32,952 bases of DNA from the NCBI GenBank assembly GCA_017849615.1, contig JAFIGS010000030.1, positions 1-32,952 on the forward strand. The letters are read 5' to 3'. A model generated the notes under the pieces. The model made no database searches, had not been told where the DNA came from, and saw only the letters and a program-made list of their open reading frames with translations. Below, one piece after another: positions 8,001 through 17,097 of the stretch; the stretch's first letter is position 1, and every line of letters begins with the position of its first letter. The stretch is from Pseudolabrys sp. (lineage in GTDB: Bacteria; Pseudomonadota; Alphaproteobacteria; Rhizobiales; Xanthobacteraceae). Position numbers and translations under genes: made by a program.

Positions 8001-9062
8001 CTACTTGCCCTTGAGCAGTTCGGCGGCCGCGGCCTTGGCGAAGCGGTCATCGACCACCTGCTCGAATTTCGGCGACGGCGCATCCTTGCTGGCGAGCTTC
8101 ATCCAGGCGGCCATCTTGTCGAACTGTTCGCGGGTGATGACCGGCGTCGTTGCCGCGGCCGCGCGATAGTTCGGCTCCGCCTTTTCGAAGATCGCCGGAT
8201 CGAGTTTTGGAAACAGCGTCTTGACCAGCTTCTGCGTCTCGACTGGATTCTCCTTCGCGTAGATCATGGCGCGCGTCAACGCGCGGACGACGGCAGCGAC
8301 CATCTCCGGCTGCTCTTGAATGACCTTCCGCGACGTCATCATCGCGCTGTACGGCACGTCCTCTAGCTCCTTGACCCCGCCCTTGAGCGGATCGATGACG
8401 ATGCGACCCTGGTTGCGCATCTCGACCAGCTCGGGGAACGGCGCTGACAGGATGTAGCCGTCGATCACGCCCTTCTCGAAGGCCGCCTGGATGGCGGGCG
8501 GGCTGCCAAGCGGCCGAATGGTGATGGAGCTGTCTGGATTGAGGCCTCTGGCCTGCAGCAGGCTACGCAGTAACGCGTCTGTCGAGCTGCCGACGCCAGT
8601 TATGGCGATGCGCATGCCTTTGAGCCGCGGCACGACTTCATCGGTGCTCATGCCGGGTTTGATATCGGATTTCTCGAGCGCCGCATTATTGAGAACAAGC
8701 TGCAAGGCGAAGCGGTCGAACAAAGCCGAGACCGCGACGATATCGGCGCCCTGAGCCGCGGCGCCAAAGGCCGTCTGCAGCCCCAACGGCGTGAACGGAG
8801 AAGCCCCGCTGACCAGCGCTGCGACCTGTTTGGTGCCTGAGCCGACGTCGATCCAGTCAATATTGACGCCTTCCTCGGCGAACAGTCCGGCCGCCCGCGC
8901 GACATAGGCCGGGTACCAGTGCATCGCATCGCCGGAGGTCGCCATGGTGATGTTATATTTCGCCGGCGTGGCCTGCTGCGCCGGCGCCCCACTCACCATG
9001 GCGCCAACGGCGATGGCCGTGGCGATGCCGCGCACCAGCCGTGTGCTCATCCAGTTCGTCAT
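8001..9062 (-). CDS. ABC transporter substrate-binding protein, NMT1/THI5-like (block A)
   Basis: A 353-residue periplasmic binding protein. An N-terminal signal peptide (about residues 1-28, hydrophobic ATAIAVGAMVSG then APAQQ) precedes the NMT1/SsuA-like fold: NITMATSGDAMHWYPAYVARAAGLFAEEGVNIDW at the start, the hinge and second lobe LKGMRIAITGVGSSTDALLRSLLQARGLNPD, and YILSAPFPELVEMRNQGR. The ATG at 9062 has a strong GGGAGG about 8 bases upstream, better than a second ATG at 9050. Relatives bind sulfonates, hydroxymethylpyrimidine, aromatic carboxylates and phthalate-like acids. Unlike the other two binding-protein genes in this window, no hairpin follows its stop codon. Confidence 0.87.
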   Translation of the reverse strand: MTNWMSTRLVRGIATAIAVGAMVSGAPAQQATPAKYNITMATSGDAMHWYPAYVARAAGLFAEEGVNIDWIDVGSGTKQVAALVSGASPFTPLGLQTAFGAAAQGADIVAVSALFDRFALQLVLNNAALEKSDIKPGMSTDEVVPRLKGMRIAITGVGSSTDALLRSLLQARGLNPDSSITIRPLGSPPAIQAAFEKGVIDGYILSAPFPELVEMRNQGRIVIDPLKGGVKELEDVPYSAMMTSRKVIQEQPEMVAAVVRALTRAMIYAKENPVETQKLVKTLFPKLDPAIFEKAEPNYRAAAATTPVITREQFDKMAAWMKLASKDAPSPKFEQVVDDRFAKAAAAELLKGK

Positions 9063-9112
9063 GTGTCATCCTCCCGCGTTGTGTTGCTTTGTTTTCTGAT
9101 CTCGAGAAAAGC

Positions 9113-9940
9113 CTAAGCCGATCCGCCGCCCCGTCGTTTGATAAAATCCCGCGTTACAGCAGCGGCGGCAGATGCCTCGGCCGCAGCGACGTGGAACGAG
9201 TCGCTCGGCAGGACGGCCAACTCGGAATCCGGAATGGTGCTCTGCCAGGCTCGAACCACTTCTTCGCTGGTCAGGTTCTGCGCTGCGTTGGTCGTGGACC
9301 CAGTGGTGATCACCAGCGTCGCACAGGCAATGTTCGGCAGATCATCGGTCACGTCGAGGGTCGGCACGAAACCGAAAATGCCGATCTGTGTGCTGGCGGG
9401 CGTGCGCCCCATCATCCGCGACCACCAATCATGAGCCTCGGGCGGCATGCTGCTGCCGAGACGATCGACCATGGTGCGCCGCGCCCAGTGTTCGACGCCG
9501 TGGGTTTCGATCTCCTCCGCCGAATAACCGGCCTTGCGGATGTCGCCTCCCGAAATCGGCGAGCCGAGAATGGTCAGCGACTTCAGCCGGGCGCTGTGCC
9601 GCGCGGCAAAGTGTATGGCCATCGTTCCCCCGACCTTGGCGGCGACGAGATGCACGCGCTCGGCGCCGACATGATCGAACAGCGCCAGCAGGTCCTCGTT
9701 CAGCCGCGTCATCGACCAGGCGAAGTCACGAGGCATCGGCGTTGAACGGCCGAAGCCGCGGATATCCGGCCGCACGACCCGGTAATGAGCGGCCATCTCC
9801 GGCATCCAGCCGAACCAGGCGTCGCCGCACTCGGCGACGCCATGGAGCAGTACGACGACGTCGCTCGTGGACCACGGCGGTGTGAAGTCGTCCACCGTGT
9901 AATCGAGCTCGCATCCATCATCGAGGCGCAGAATTGCCAT
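9113..9940 (-). CDS. Alpha/beta-hydrolase fold protein with Lys at the nucleophile position
   Basis: A 275-residue alpha/beta hydrolase. The oxyanion-region LLHGVAECGDAWFGW (31-45) and VVRPDIRGFGRS (55-66) match the epoxide-hydrolase/MenH-like branch. The nucleophile elbow, normally G-x-S-x-G, reads A-A-K-V-G with Lys102 where the serine belongs. The usual acid position after beta-7 reads TTGSTTN with no aspartate. The catalytic-type histidine (His240 in SDSFHV) is kept. The protein is either a non-hydrolytic member of the fold or uses a different mechanism. I have a vague recollection of related proteins with a GAKxGG elbow. It lies 17 bp downstream of the M29-like gene and 50 bp before the binding-protein gene, so it is probably part of the same pathway. 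Confidence 0.8.
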   Translation of the reverse strand: MAILRLDDGCELDYTVDDFTPPWSTSDVVVLLHGVAECGDAWFGWMPEMAAHYRVVRPDIRGFGRSTPMPRDFAWSMTRLNEDLLALFDHVGAERVHLVAAKVGGTMAIHFAARHSARLKSLTILGSPISGGDIRKAGYSAEEIETHGVEHWARRTMVDRLGSSMPPEAHDWWSRMMGRTPASTQIGIFGFVPTLDVTDDLPNIACATLVITTGSTTNAAQNLTSEEVVRAWQSTIPDSELAVLPSDSFHVAAAEASAAAAVTRDFIKRRGGGSA

Positions 9941-9957
9941 GACTTGAACCGCCGCCC

Positions 9958-10953
9958 CTACTCCACCAGAATCTTGCCGTCGCGGGCGATCACCTTGCCG
10001 TCCACAGTGATCTCCGGCTGGCGGATAACGCCTTCCAGGCGCAGGCGAGCGTGGCAGGTGCCGCCGAGCGCGATGGTGTCGCCCATACCGATATGCGACG
10101 TACCGAACATCTTCTTGTCGGTGCGCATGACGCCCGTCGGCGTGACTTTCGGATTGAGGCCGAGCGCGATTTCCGCCGGCGCGTTATAGCTGTTCCGGTC
10201 GCCGTGCTTCTCGAGGATCTCCTGCCAGATCTTGGCTTCGCGGCCGCCTTCGACCTTGGTGACCCAGCCCTTTTCGATGGTCAGCTTCAGCGGCTCCTTG
10301 ATGGCGCCGACGGAATGCGCCGTAAGATCGAACACGACGGTACCCTCGCCCGTGCCCTCGACCGGGCACACATGCGATTCACCGTCGGGGAACGCGCAGC
10401 CGCCGCCGCCATCGGGACGCAAGCGCAGCGGCATGCCGGCGATCGAACGGCCGGGCCGGCCCTTGATGCTCGCGGTCAGGTCGGTGCCGCCCGAGGAACG
10501 CACCCGCACGGTCTCGCCTTCGGTGAAAATCTTGGCGACCTTCTGACCGAGCGCATTGATGGCGTGATAGTCGGCGCCGGCGGGGCCATCCGGCGTGAGC
10601 ATCGCCGGGGTCAGCTCTTCCATCAGGATGAAGCTCTGGCCGCGCTGCACCAGATCCTCGGTGATCGGCGCATGCGCCATCGCGGTGCTGGTCAGATAAA
10701 CGGTGAGCGAGACGTCGTCGCCCATCGCGGCGCGGCGAATCGGCTCCACCGGATCGGTGGCGTGAGTTTCGCGTGGCTGCATGATCGTGACGATCGGCTC
10801 GATGTTCATTTCTCGCGCGGCCTGCGACAAGCCCTGCCAGAGAATGGGATCCATCGCTGTGTCGGTAATGATGAGGATTCTATCACCGGCTTTCGCATTC
10901 AGCGTCAGCGGCGTTCTGAACACCTTGGTGATGTCGGCGAGATTGGGCGTCAC
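9958..10953 (-). CDS. M29 aminopeptidase-fold / 2,5-dihydroxypyridine dioxygenase (NicX)-like protein
   Basis: A protein of about 331 residues with the overall layout of the M29 (aminopeptidase T) fold that also houses the Fe(II) ring-cleaving enzyme NicX. It has an N-terminal alpha/beta domain (AGDRILIITDTAMDPILWQGL), a central TEGETVRVRSSGGTDLTASIKGR segment, and a C-terminal part ending in EITVDGKVIARDGKILVE. Candidate metal ligands are His and Asp in SHIGMGDT and His in GGTCHARLRLEG. The H-x-D pair I expect near the C-terminus appears altered, so the metal site cannot be confirmed. The start is uncertain: GTG at 10953 has GGAG at the right distance, while a TTG two codons earlier is also in frame. 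A ring-opening role would suit the neighbouring amidohydrolase and alpha/beta hydrolase, but this is inference. Confidence 0.6.
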   Translation of the reverse strand: MTPNLADITKVFRTPLTLNAKAGDRILIITDTAMDPILWQGLSQAAREMNIEPIVTIMQPRETHATDPVEPIRRAAMGDDVSLTVYLTSTAMAHAPITEDLVQRGQSFILMEELTPAMLTPDGPAGADYHAINALGQKVAKIFTEGETVRVRSSGGTDLTASIKGRPGRSIAGMPLRLRPDGGGGCAFPDGESHVCPVEGTGEGTVVFDLTAHSVGAIKEPLKLTIEKGWVTKVEGGREAKIWQEILEKHGDRNSYNAPAEIALGLNPKVTPTGVMRTDKKMFGTSHIGMGDTIALGGTCHARLRLEGVIRQPEITVDGKVIARDGKILVE

Positions 10954-10985
10954 TTTCAACTCCGTTGTCGTCAGTATTCGAAGAC

Positions 10986-11759
10986 CTAGTTGTGCACCGT
11001 GTAGCCGCCATCGACATACAGGACCTGTCCCGTCACGAAGGCGGCAGCGGGCGATGCGAGAAACACGAGCGGCCCGGCGACATCCTCCGGCGTGCCATGA
11101 CGGCCGAGCGGCGTGCGCGCCAGCAGCCCCGCATAGAGTTGCGGTTGCGATTGCATCAGCTCGCGATTGAGGTCGGTGGCGATCGCCGTCGGCCCCAGCG
11201 CATTCACGGTAATGCCGGACGGTCCGAGCTCGACGGCAAGCGAGCGCGTCAACTGCAACACGGCCCCTTTTGTCGCCGAATAGCCCGAGCGGTTCGGCGC
11301 GCCGAAATGCGCGAGCACCGACGCCATGTTGATGATGCGGCCGCGGCGCCGCGCCGTCATGTCCGGCAGTACCGCCTTGATGGCATTAAGGGTGCCGGTG
11401 ACGTTGATGCTGAACAGGCGCGACCAGTCGTCGGCCGGGTAATCCGCGACGCCATGACCGGCGATGATGCCCGCCGAATTGAACAGAATGTCGATACGGC
11501 CGAACATTTCGAGCGCCGCCGCGGCCAGCGCTTCGGTCGCCGTCGCATCCGTGACATCGGTCGGGATCGCGAGCGCGCGTCGTCCGCTCGCCCTTTCGAT
11601 GCCCGAGGCAACCGACGCCAGCTTCTCGGGCTGCAGGCCAGCGACCACCACATTGGCTCCCGCCGTGGCTAGCGCCGCGGCACCCGCCGCGCCAAGCCCC
11701 GACGCCGCGCCCGTGACGATCGCGACCTGGCCTTCCAGGCTGAAGTTCGACGTCGGCAT
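10986..11759 (-). CDS. SDR-family oxidoreductase (classical)
   Basis: A 257-residue classical short-chain dehydrogenase. The cofactor motif is TGAASGLG, followed by NSAG (structural Asn motif), and a complete catalytic set: Ser in NMASVLAHFG, Tyr in SGYSATKGA and the Lys four residues later. The C-terminus FVTGQVLYVDGGYTVHN is typical. The ATG at 11759 is chosen because an excellent AAGGAG lies just upstream. A longer frame starting at 11822 runs into the cyclase gene. It is likely an NAD(P)-dependent alcohol or ketone interconverting enzyme. It lies 7 bp after the cyclase gene and before the NicX-like gene in the operon. Confidence 0.88.
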   Translation of the reverse strand: MPTSNFSLEGQVAIVTGAASGLGAAGAAALATAGANVVVAGLQPEKLASVASGIERASGRRALAIPTDVTDATATEALAAAALEMFGRIDILFNSAGIIAGHGVADYPADDWSRLFSINVTGTLNAIKAVLPDMTARRRGRIINMASVLAHFGAPNRSGYSATKGAVLQLTRSLAVELGPSGITVNALGPTAIATDLNRELMQSQPQLYAGLLARTPLGRHGTPEDVAGPLVFLASPAAAFVTGQVLYVDGGYTVHN

Positions 11760-11766
11760 AAGCTCC

Positions 11767-12501
11767 TTACGCCTCGACAACGCGCGCCATCGGGCGAGCA
11801 AAGCCGCCATCGGCCCCGGCAATGGCGATCGCCGGAATCATGAACTCGACCCGCTGGCCGGCGAGCCCGGCCACATTGTTGATATGCTCGGCGATCAGTA
11901 CGCCCTGCCCGAGCAGCGTGACATGCGCCGGGAAGTCGTAGTCCTTGGTGCGGCGATGCGAGCTCAGGTCCGGCGTGCTGAAATCGACACCGACCATCTT
12001 GACCCCGTTATCGACCAGCCACTGCGCGGCTTCGCGCGAGATGCTGGCATGATCCTCATAGGCGTGGGTGTTCACCTTCTCGGCCCAGCCGGTATCGAAC
12101 ATGACAATGTCGCCGGGCCTGACCTTGGGCGTTGCGCGCTCGAGATCGGCAACCTCGATCACCGCCTCCGGCCCCTTGCGGATCTGCCACACGACGCCGC
12201 CGCCGTGGAGCCGCTCGATCGGGATCTGATCCATGGTCGGCCCATCAATGAAGAAGTGGCTCGGCGCGTCGACATGGGTGCCGTGGTGAACAACCATGTG
12301 AACGTCGGTCACATTGGCGTTGTCGCGCGGCATCTCCACGATCTTGCGGATGACCGGTGGCGGGAACGCCGGCGAGCGCGACAGATTCTCGGTGATGACA
12401 TGAGACAGGTCCACCCACTCGCCGAGCGGACGGCCGGGCTTGCTCGTTGGCAGATCGCGCCAACCCTTCCACGGACCTCGCTTCTCGCACACGTCGCACA
12501 T
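11767..12501 (-). CDS. Cyclase-family metal-dependent hydrolase (kynurenine formamidase/isatin hydrolase-like)
   Basis: A 244-residue member of the Cyclase family (PF04199), which includes kynurenine formamidase KynB, isatin hydrolase and putative polyketide cyclases. The signature metal-binding motif HHGTHVDAPSHF is intact, and WVDLSHVITENL begins the conserved domain. The enzymes hydrolyse amides or lactams using a divalent metal. The ATG at 12501 (giving an N-terminal MCDVC) has GGAAAG at proper spacing. An ATG at 12513 is in frame but lacks a ribosome-binding site. Similar Cys-containing N-termini occur in relatives I recall. Position between two SDR genes and upstream of a NicX-like protein suggests hydrolysis of an amide, lactone or ring-derived intermediate. 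Confidence 0.83.
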   Translation of the reverse strand: MCDVCEKRGPWKGWRDLPTSKPGRPLGEWVDLSHVITENLSRSPAFPPPVIRKIVEMPRDNANVTDVHMVVHHGTHVDAPSHFFIDGPTMDQIPIERLHGGGVVWQIRKGPEAVIEVADLERATPKVRPGDIVMFDTGWAEKVNTHAYEDHASISREAAQWLVDNGVKMVGVDFSTPDLSSHRRTKDYDFPAHVTLLGQGVLIAEHINNVAGLAGQRVEFMIPAIAIAGADGGFARPMARVVEA

Positions 12502-12541
12502 GTTGCTTTCCATCCATTGGCGTTGATCGGGCGGCCTAAGG

Positions 12542-13345
12542 TCAGGCCCGGCCGGTCGTGGTCATCGACAAACCTCCGTCAACGACCAGTTTGGTGCCGT
12601 TGACGTATCTGGCTTCGTCCGAGGCGAGGAACAGCACCGCATGCGCGATGTCCCATGGCTCGCCGAGCTTGCCCGAAGGCACGTTCTTCTCGCGCTTGCG
12701 GACCTCGTCCATCCAGTTGTCGCCGAGCTCCTGCTTGAAGCGCGCCGTCATCCGTTCCGAGGTGATGTAGCCGGGCACGACGGCGTTGCAGCGGATGCCC
12801 TGCGCGGCGTGCTGCAGGCCGACGCCGGTGGTCAACGACAGCACCGCGCCTTTCGAGGCCATGTAGCCGACAGCCGGATACGAATAGCGCAAAGCGCCGA
12901 CCGAAGCGTTGTTGACGATGGCGCCGCCGCCTTGCGCGATCATGTGCGGCAGCACGGCGCGGCAGGTGTAGAACATGCCCTTGACGTTGACGCGCATCAG
13001 CCGGTCGAAGTTCTCTTCGGACAGTTCGAGCGGGCCGCCGACGGCCTGAATGCCGACATTGTTGAACAGCACATCGACCCGGCCCCAGCGCGCGACGCAG
13101 GCCTTGACCATGGCCTCGACCGCGCCACCGTCGGCGATGTCGCATTCGTGAAGTGCAACCTCGCCGCCAATGGCCTCAATGCGCTGTTTCGTTTCGGCGA
13201 GATGATCGAGCCCCACATCGATGGCGAACACCTTGGCGCCCTCGCGCGCGAACACCAACGCCGTCGCCATGCCGATGCTCAGGCCGCCCTTCGAGCTGCC
13301 GGCGCCGACGACGATTGCAATTTTGCCTTTCAACCGATCTGCCAC
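12542..13345 (-). CDS. SDR-family oxidoreductase (classical)
   Basis: A 267-residue classical short-chain dehydrogenase. The cofactor-binding glycine motif is slightly extended (GAGSSKGGLSIG), then NNVG, catalytic Ser in NNASVGALRYSY, Tyr in VGYMASKGA and its Lys four residues on. A C-terminal DEARYVNGTKLVVDGGLSM completes the fold. Asp in FAIDVG after beta-2 suggests NAD preference. It is the first enzyme gene after the branched-chain-type transporter genes, separated from the binding-protein gene by 62 bp that contain a perfect hairpin. It probably oxidises a hydroxy intermediate; the substrate is unknown. Confidence 0.88.
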   Translation of the reverse strand: MADRLKGKIAIVVGAGSSKGGLSIGMATALVFAREGAKVFAIDVGLDHLAETKQRIEAIGGEVALHECDIADGGAVEAMVKACVARWGRVDVLFNNVGIQAVGGPLELSEENFDRLMRVNVKGMFYTCRAVLPHMIAQGGGAIVNNASVGALRYSYPAVGYMASKGAVLSLTTGVGLQHAAQGIRCNAVVPGYITSERMTARFKQELGDNWMDEVRKREKNVPSGKLGEPWDIAHAVLFLASDEARYVNGTKLVVDGGLSMTTTGRA

Positions 13346-13369
13346 GTTATTCCATCCTGTCAGGTAAGG

Positions 13370-13396
13370 CGCCGCCGGCGCGGATCGCCGGCGGCG
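13370..13396. promoter_or_regulatory. Perfect 11-bp GC hairpin after the binding-protein gene
   Basis: CGCCGCCGGCG (13370-13380), a 5-base loop, then the exact reverse complement CGCCGGCGGCG (13386-13396). In the direction of transcription it begins about 12 bases past the binding-protein stop codon. No T-run follows, so it is not a standard intrinsic terminator. It may be a stabilising or attenuating structure that leaves the binding-protein message more abundant than the downstream genes. Confidence 0.7.
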
Positions 13397-13407
13397 ATAT
13401 CATGTGT

Positions 13408-14616
13408 TCAGAGCTTCGGCTTGGCGGCCTGATACTGCTTGGGCCACACGGTGCGCAGCTGGCCGTCGATCCAGCCCACCATGATGGGCTGGATGAACTT
13501 GTTCTGGCCGTTCTCGGCGAAAGCGATTTTGCCGCCCGGCATCGGCACCGCGACTTCGAGCGAGGCCAGCGTTTCGCGTACCTTCTTCGGATCGTCGGTA
13601 CCGGCCTTCTCGAGCGCGGCGCGGATCACCATGCCCAGGGTGTAGCCGGTGCCGATGGTTTCCGAGGCCGGCGGGAACGGCGCCTTCGGCTCAAGCTCCT
13701 TGTAGCCGTCGAGTACCTGCTTCACGCCGTCGATCGGCAAGTCCCAGTTCCAGCAGACGATGCCCATCAGGTTTTCCGAGGCTTTGCCGAGCGTGGCGCC
13801 GATCGTGTCGGTGGAGACGCCGCCGCCGCCGGTGATCACGGGCACGGTGATGTTGACCGCGCGCAGCGCCCGGGTGACCAGGATCACGTCCGACGTGAAC
13901 GAGCTCAAGAAGATGACATCGGGCCTGTTCTGCAGCGAGGCCGACACGATCTGGGTCGGATCGGTCAAGCCCGACTGGAACGAGATTTGCGAGACGATCT
14001 CGAAGCCGTACTTGCCGGCAAGATCGAGCGTCGCCTTGAGCAACGACTGGCTCGCCGAGTCGGAGCCGACGAACACGGCAGCTCGCTTCGGCGCCTGCCC
14101 TTTCAGTTCCTTCATCAACTCGCCGATATAAGCCATCTGCAGTTCGGCGAGACTGCTGCCCTGCGGCGGCAGCTTGAAGGTGTATTTGAGACCGCGCTGC
14201 ACGATCGGATCGGCATAGGACGTGGTCAGCAGCGGGATTTCGGCGCGCTCGGCTTCGATCTGCACCGACAAGGTCATGGCGCTGGTGTTGGCGCCGACCA
14301 GAATGCGCGACTTGTTCTCGTTGATCAGGCGCTGCGTCACGCTGGCGGCCTGGGTCGGGTTGTCGCCGGTGTCGACCGGGAGCACCTTGAGCTTGGCGCC
14401 GCCCATCGACTTGATGCCGCCGTCCTTGTTGATCTGCTCGGCGGCGATCTGCAGGCCGGTCACCACGCGCCGCCCGGCTTCGCCGAAGCTGCCGGTCATC
14501 GCGTTCGGCGCGCCGATGATGATTTCGGCCGGCTGCTGCGCCGACACCGAACCCGCCGCGCCGGCAATGGTCACCGCCGCGACGAGCACTCCTAAACGTG
14601 TGACGAACTTGCTCAT
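13408..14616 (-). CDS. Branched-chain amino acid-type ABC transporter substrate-binding protein
   Basis: A 402-residue periplasmic binding protein of the LivK/Peripla_BP_6 family. A signal peptide covers about residues 1-26 (VAAVTIAGAAGSVSA then QQ). The type I fold then shows IIIGAPNAMTGSFGEAGRRVVTGLQIAAEQIN, DTGDNPTQAASVTQRLI, and LTTSYADPIVQRGLKYTFKLP. Relatives bind branched-chain amino acids, amides, urea, or aromatic acids in catabolic clusters. It has GGAGG about 10 bases before the ATG and lies 34 bp after livF. With livH, livM, livG and livF it forms a complete HAAT-type importer. Its place in a degradative operon argues for a carboxylic acid or ring substrate and not leucine, but this is inference. 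Confidence 0.9.
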   Translation of the reverse strand: MSKFVTRLGVLVAAVTIAGAAGSVSAQQPAEIIIGAPNAMTGSFGEAGRRVVTGLQIAAEQINKDGGIKSMGGAKLKVLPVDTGDNPTQAASVTQRLINENKSRILVGANTSAMTLSVQIEAERAEIPLLTTSYADPIVQRGLKYTFKLPPQGSSLAELQMAYIGELMKELKGQAPKRAAVFVGSDSASQSLLKATLDLAGKYGFEIVSQISFQSGLTDPTQIVSASLQNRPDVIFLSSFTSDVILVTRALRAVNITVPVITGGGGVSTDTIGATLGKASENLMGIVCWNWDLPIDGVKQVLDGYKELEPKAPFPPASETIGTGYTLGMVIRAALEKAGTDDPKKVRETLASLEVAVPMPGGKIAFAENGQNKFIQPIMVGWIDGQLRTVWPKQYQAAKPKL

Positions 14617-14650
14617 GGTCTCAATTTCCTCCGCTGGTTATTTTTTAAAT

Positions 14651-15354
<704 letters not shown>

Positions 15355-15358
<4 letters not shown>

Positions 15359-16095
15359 GAGAAGGCTCCCCGCTTGCTGCCGAGATACGCCGTCATCACC
15401 TTTTCATTGCTGGCGACTTCGCGCGGCGCGCCGTCGGCGATGACCTCACCGAAATTGAGCACCACCAGCCGCTGTGCCATCGACACCAGAACCGGCAGAA
15501 CGTGCTCTACCACGACGATGGTGACGCCGAGTTCGGTATTGAGCGACAGTACGACGCCGACGAGTTCATCGGCCTCGTCCATGGTCAGGCCCGACAGGGC
15601 TTCGTCGAGCAGCAGAAGCCGGCAGCGGCCGACAATGGCGCGGCCGATCTCGATCTTCTTGCGGTCGGCGAGCGTCAGCTCGGCTGGATAGGACTGCGCC
15701 AGGCGGGTGAGCTTGAGACGCTCCATGACGCTTTGAACTTCGCCGCGCCAGTCGTCGTTCGACCGCGCGCACTGCATGGCCGCAATCGCGATGTTCTCCT
15801 GCGTCGTCAGGCTTTCGAACAGACGGACTTTCTGGAAGGTGCGGCTCATGCCGGCGCGGCGGCGGCGGTCCGGCGACACGGTCGAGACGTCGTCACCGAA
15901 CAGCACGATGCGCCCGGCCGTGGCGCGCATGTTGCCGCTGATCACCTCGAACAAGGTCGACTTGCCGGCGCCGTTCGGGCCGATGAGCCCGACCACCTCG
16001 CCGCGCTTCACCGACATCGACACATTGCTCAGCGCCTTGAGGCCGCCGAACACCTTGCTGACGCCTTCGACCCGGAGGACTTCATCCTGCGCCAT
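15355..16095 (-). CDS. livG: Branched-chain-type ABC transporter ATP-binding protein LivG
   Basis: A 246-residue ABC ATPase of the LivG subfamily. Walker A is GPNGAGKS, GMSRTFQKVRLFESLT is the LivG-type Q-loop, Walker B is CRLLLLDEALSGL, and VVVEHV is the H-loop. The signature reads ELTLADRKKIEIGRAI instead of LSGGQ; this kind of variation occurs in LivG relatives. The ATG at 16095 shares one base with the livM stop (TGATG). The longer upstream frame is the shadow of livM. It pairs with LivF beneath LivH and LivM. Confidence 0.9.
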
Positions 16096-17090
16096 CACGC
16101 GCCCCTCCGCGTACGGCCGAGCAAGCCACCGGGCACGAACATCACCACGATCAGCAGGATCGCGCCGTAAGCCAGAATGTCGAGGCCGTGGATCGCGGTG
16201 CGCGCCGACAACCAGTTGGTCACTTCCGAAACGAGGATCATGATGGCGCCGCCGATCACCGGACCGCCCGCCGTGCCGAGGCCGCCAATCAGCGAAGGCA
16301 ACTGGATCTGGATCGCCTGGCCGAGGCCGAAAGCCGCGCCTGGATCGATGGCGAGATAGAACTGGACATAGAGCGCGCCGGTGAGCGCCGTCATGCCGGC
16401 GCTTAGGATGAGCCCCCACATCTTGGTGCGGAACACCGGAACCCCGGAGGCGGCGGCAGCCTCCTCGTCATCGCGAACGGCCTGAAGCTGATAGCCGAAG
16501 TTGCTGCGCAACAGGCGGCGCGTCAGCACGTAATATGCGACGACCATGACCAGCGACGCGAAGAAGAACGGCAGCGGGCTGCGCGACTGCGCCGCCGACA
16601 GCGAGTCGCCGATGAAGCGCACCGCGAGGCCGGCATCGCCGCCGGTAATGCCGATGAAATGCCGCGCCAGTTTCTCGAGGCAGAGCGAGATCGCCACCGT
16701 CGCCAGCGCGAAATAGACGCCGCGCAGGCGGAAAGTCGCCGCGCCCATAAGGCCCGCGACGGCGATCGAAGCAACGGCGCCGAGCACGCCGCCGACCCAC
16801 GGCGTCAGGCCGAGGCTGTTGAACAGGATCGCCGTGCCGTAGGCGCCGACACCAAAAAATACGCCGTGGCCGAGCGACAATTGCCCGCCGATGCCGGCGA
16901 CCACGTTCCAGGCCTGGCCGAGTGCGATGAACAGCATGGCGCGAACCGCGATGCCGAGAAGATATGACTGAGTGCCGACTACAAAAGGCAGCAGCACCAT
17001 CAGCGCGATGACGGCGACCGGCACGATGAGACGCCAGTTGATGCGGCTGGTCGCGACGCCGTTGGCGGGAGACATGGCTGTGTCGCTCAT
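16095..17090 (-). CDS. livM: Branched-chain-type ABC transporter permease LivM
   Basis: A 331-residue multi-spanning permease of the BPD_transp_2/LivM type. There are about ten hydrophobic segments, the conserved QAWNVVAGIGGQLSLGHGVFFGVGAYG motif, and the coupling segment GYQLQAVRDDEEAAAASGVPVFRTKMWGLILSAGMTALTGALY. The C-terminal GGLGTAGGPVIGGAIM is typical. The ATG at 17090 is chosen because GAGG lies six bases upstream; an in-frame start at 17120 would overlap livH. It forms the membrane channel with LivH. Confidence 0.9.
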   Translation of the reverse strand: MSDTAMSPANGVATSRINWRLIVPVAVIALMVLLPFVVGTQSYLLGIAVRAMLFIALGQAWNVVAGIGGQLSLGHGVFFGVGAYGTAILFNSLGLTPWVGGVLGAVASIAVAGLMGAATFRLRGVYFALATVAISLCLEKLARHFIGITGGDAGLAVRFIGDSLSAAQSRSPLPFFFASLVMVVAYYVLTRRLLRSNFGYQLQAVRDDEEAAAASGVPVFRTKMWGLILSAGMTALTGALYVQFYLAIDPGAAFGLGQAIQIQLPSLIGGLGTAGGPVIGGAIMILVSEVTNWLSARTAIHGLDILAYGAILLIVVMFVPGGLLGRTRRGA

Positions 17091-17097
17091 GGCCGCC

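Noticed and set aside
9092-9110. TTTTCT...AGAAAA inverted repeat between the alpha/beta hydrolase and binding-protein genes
   Set aside because: Only six A/T-rich base pairs with a seven-base loop; too weak to call a terminator or operator.
11464-12603. Plus-strand open frame opposite the SDR and cyclase genes
   Set aside because: It spans two well-supported minus-strand genes and their gap, so it cannot be a real gene alongside them.
13153-14595. Long plus-strand open frame (about 480 codons) opposite the binding-protein gene
   Set aside because: It is the antisense shadow of the LivK-like gene; long spurious frames are normal in GC-rich DNA, and no ribosome-binding site or family similarity is seen.
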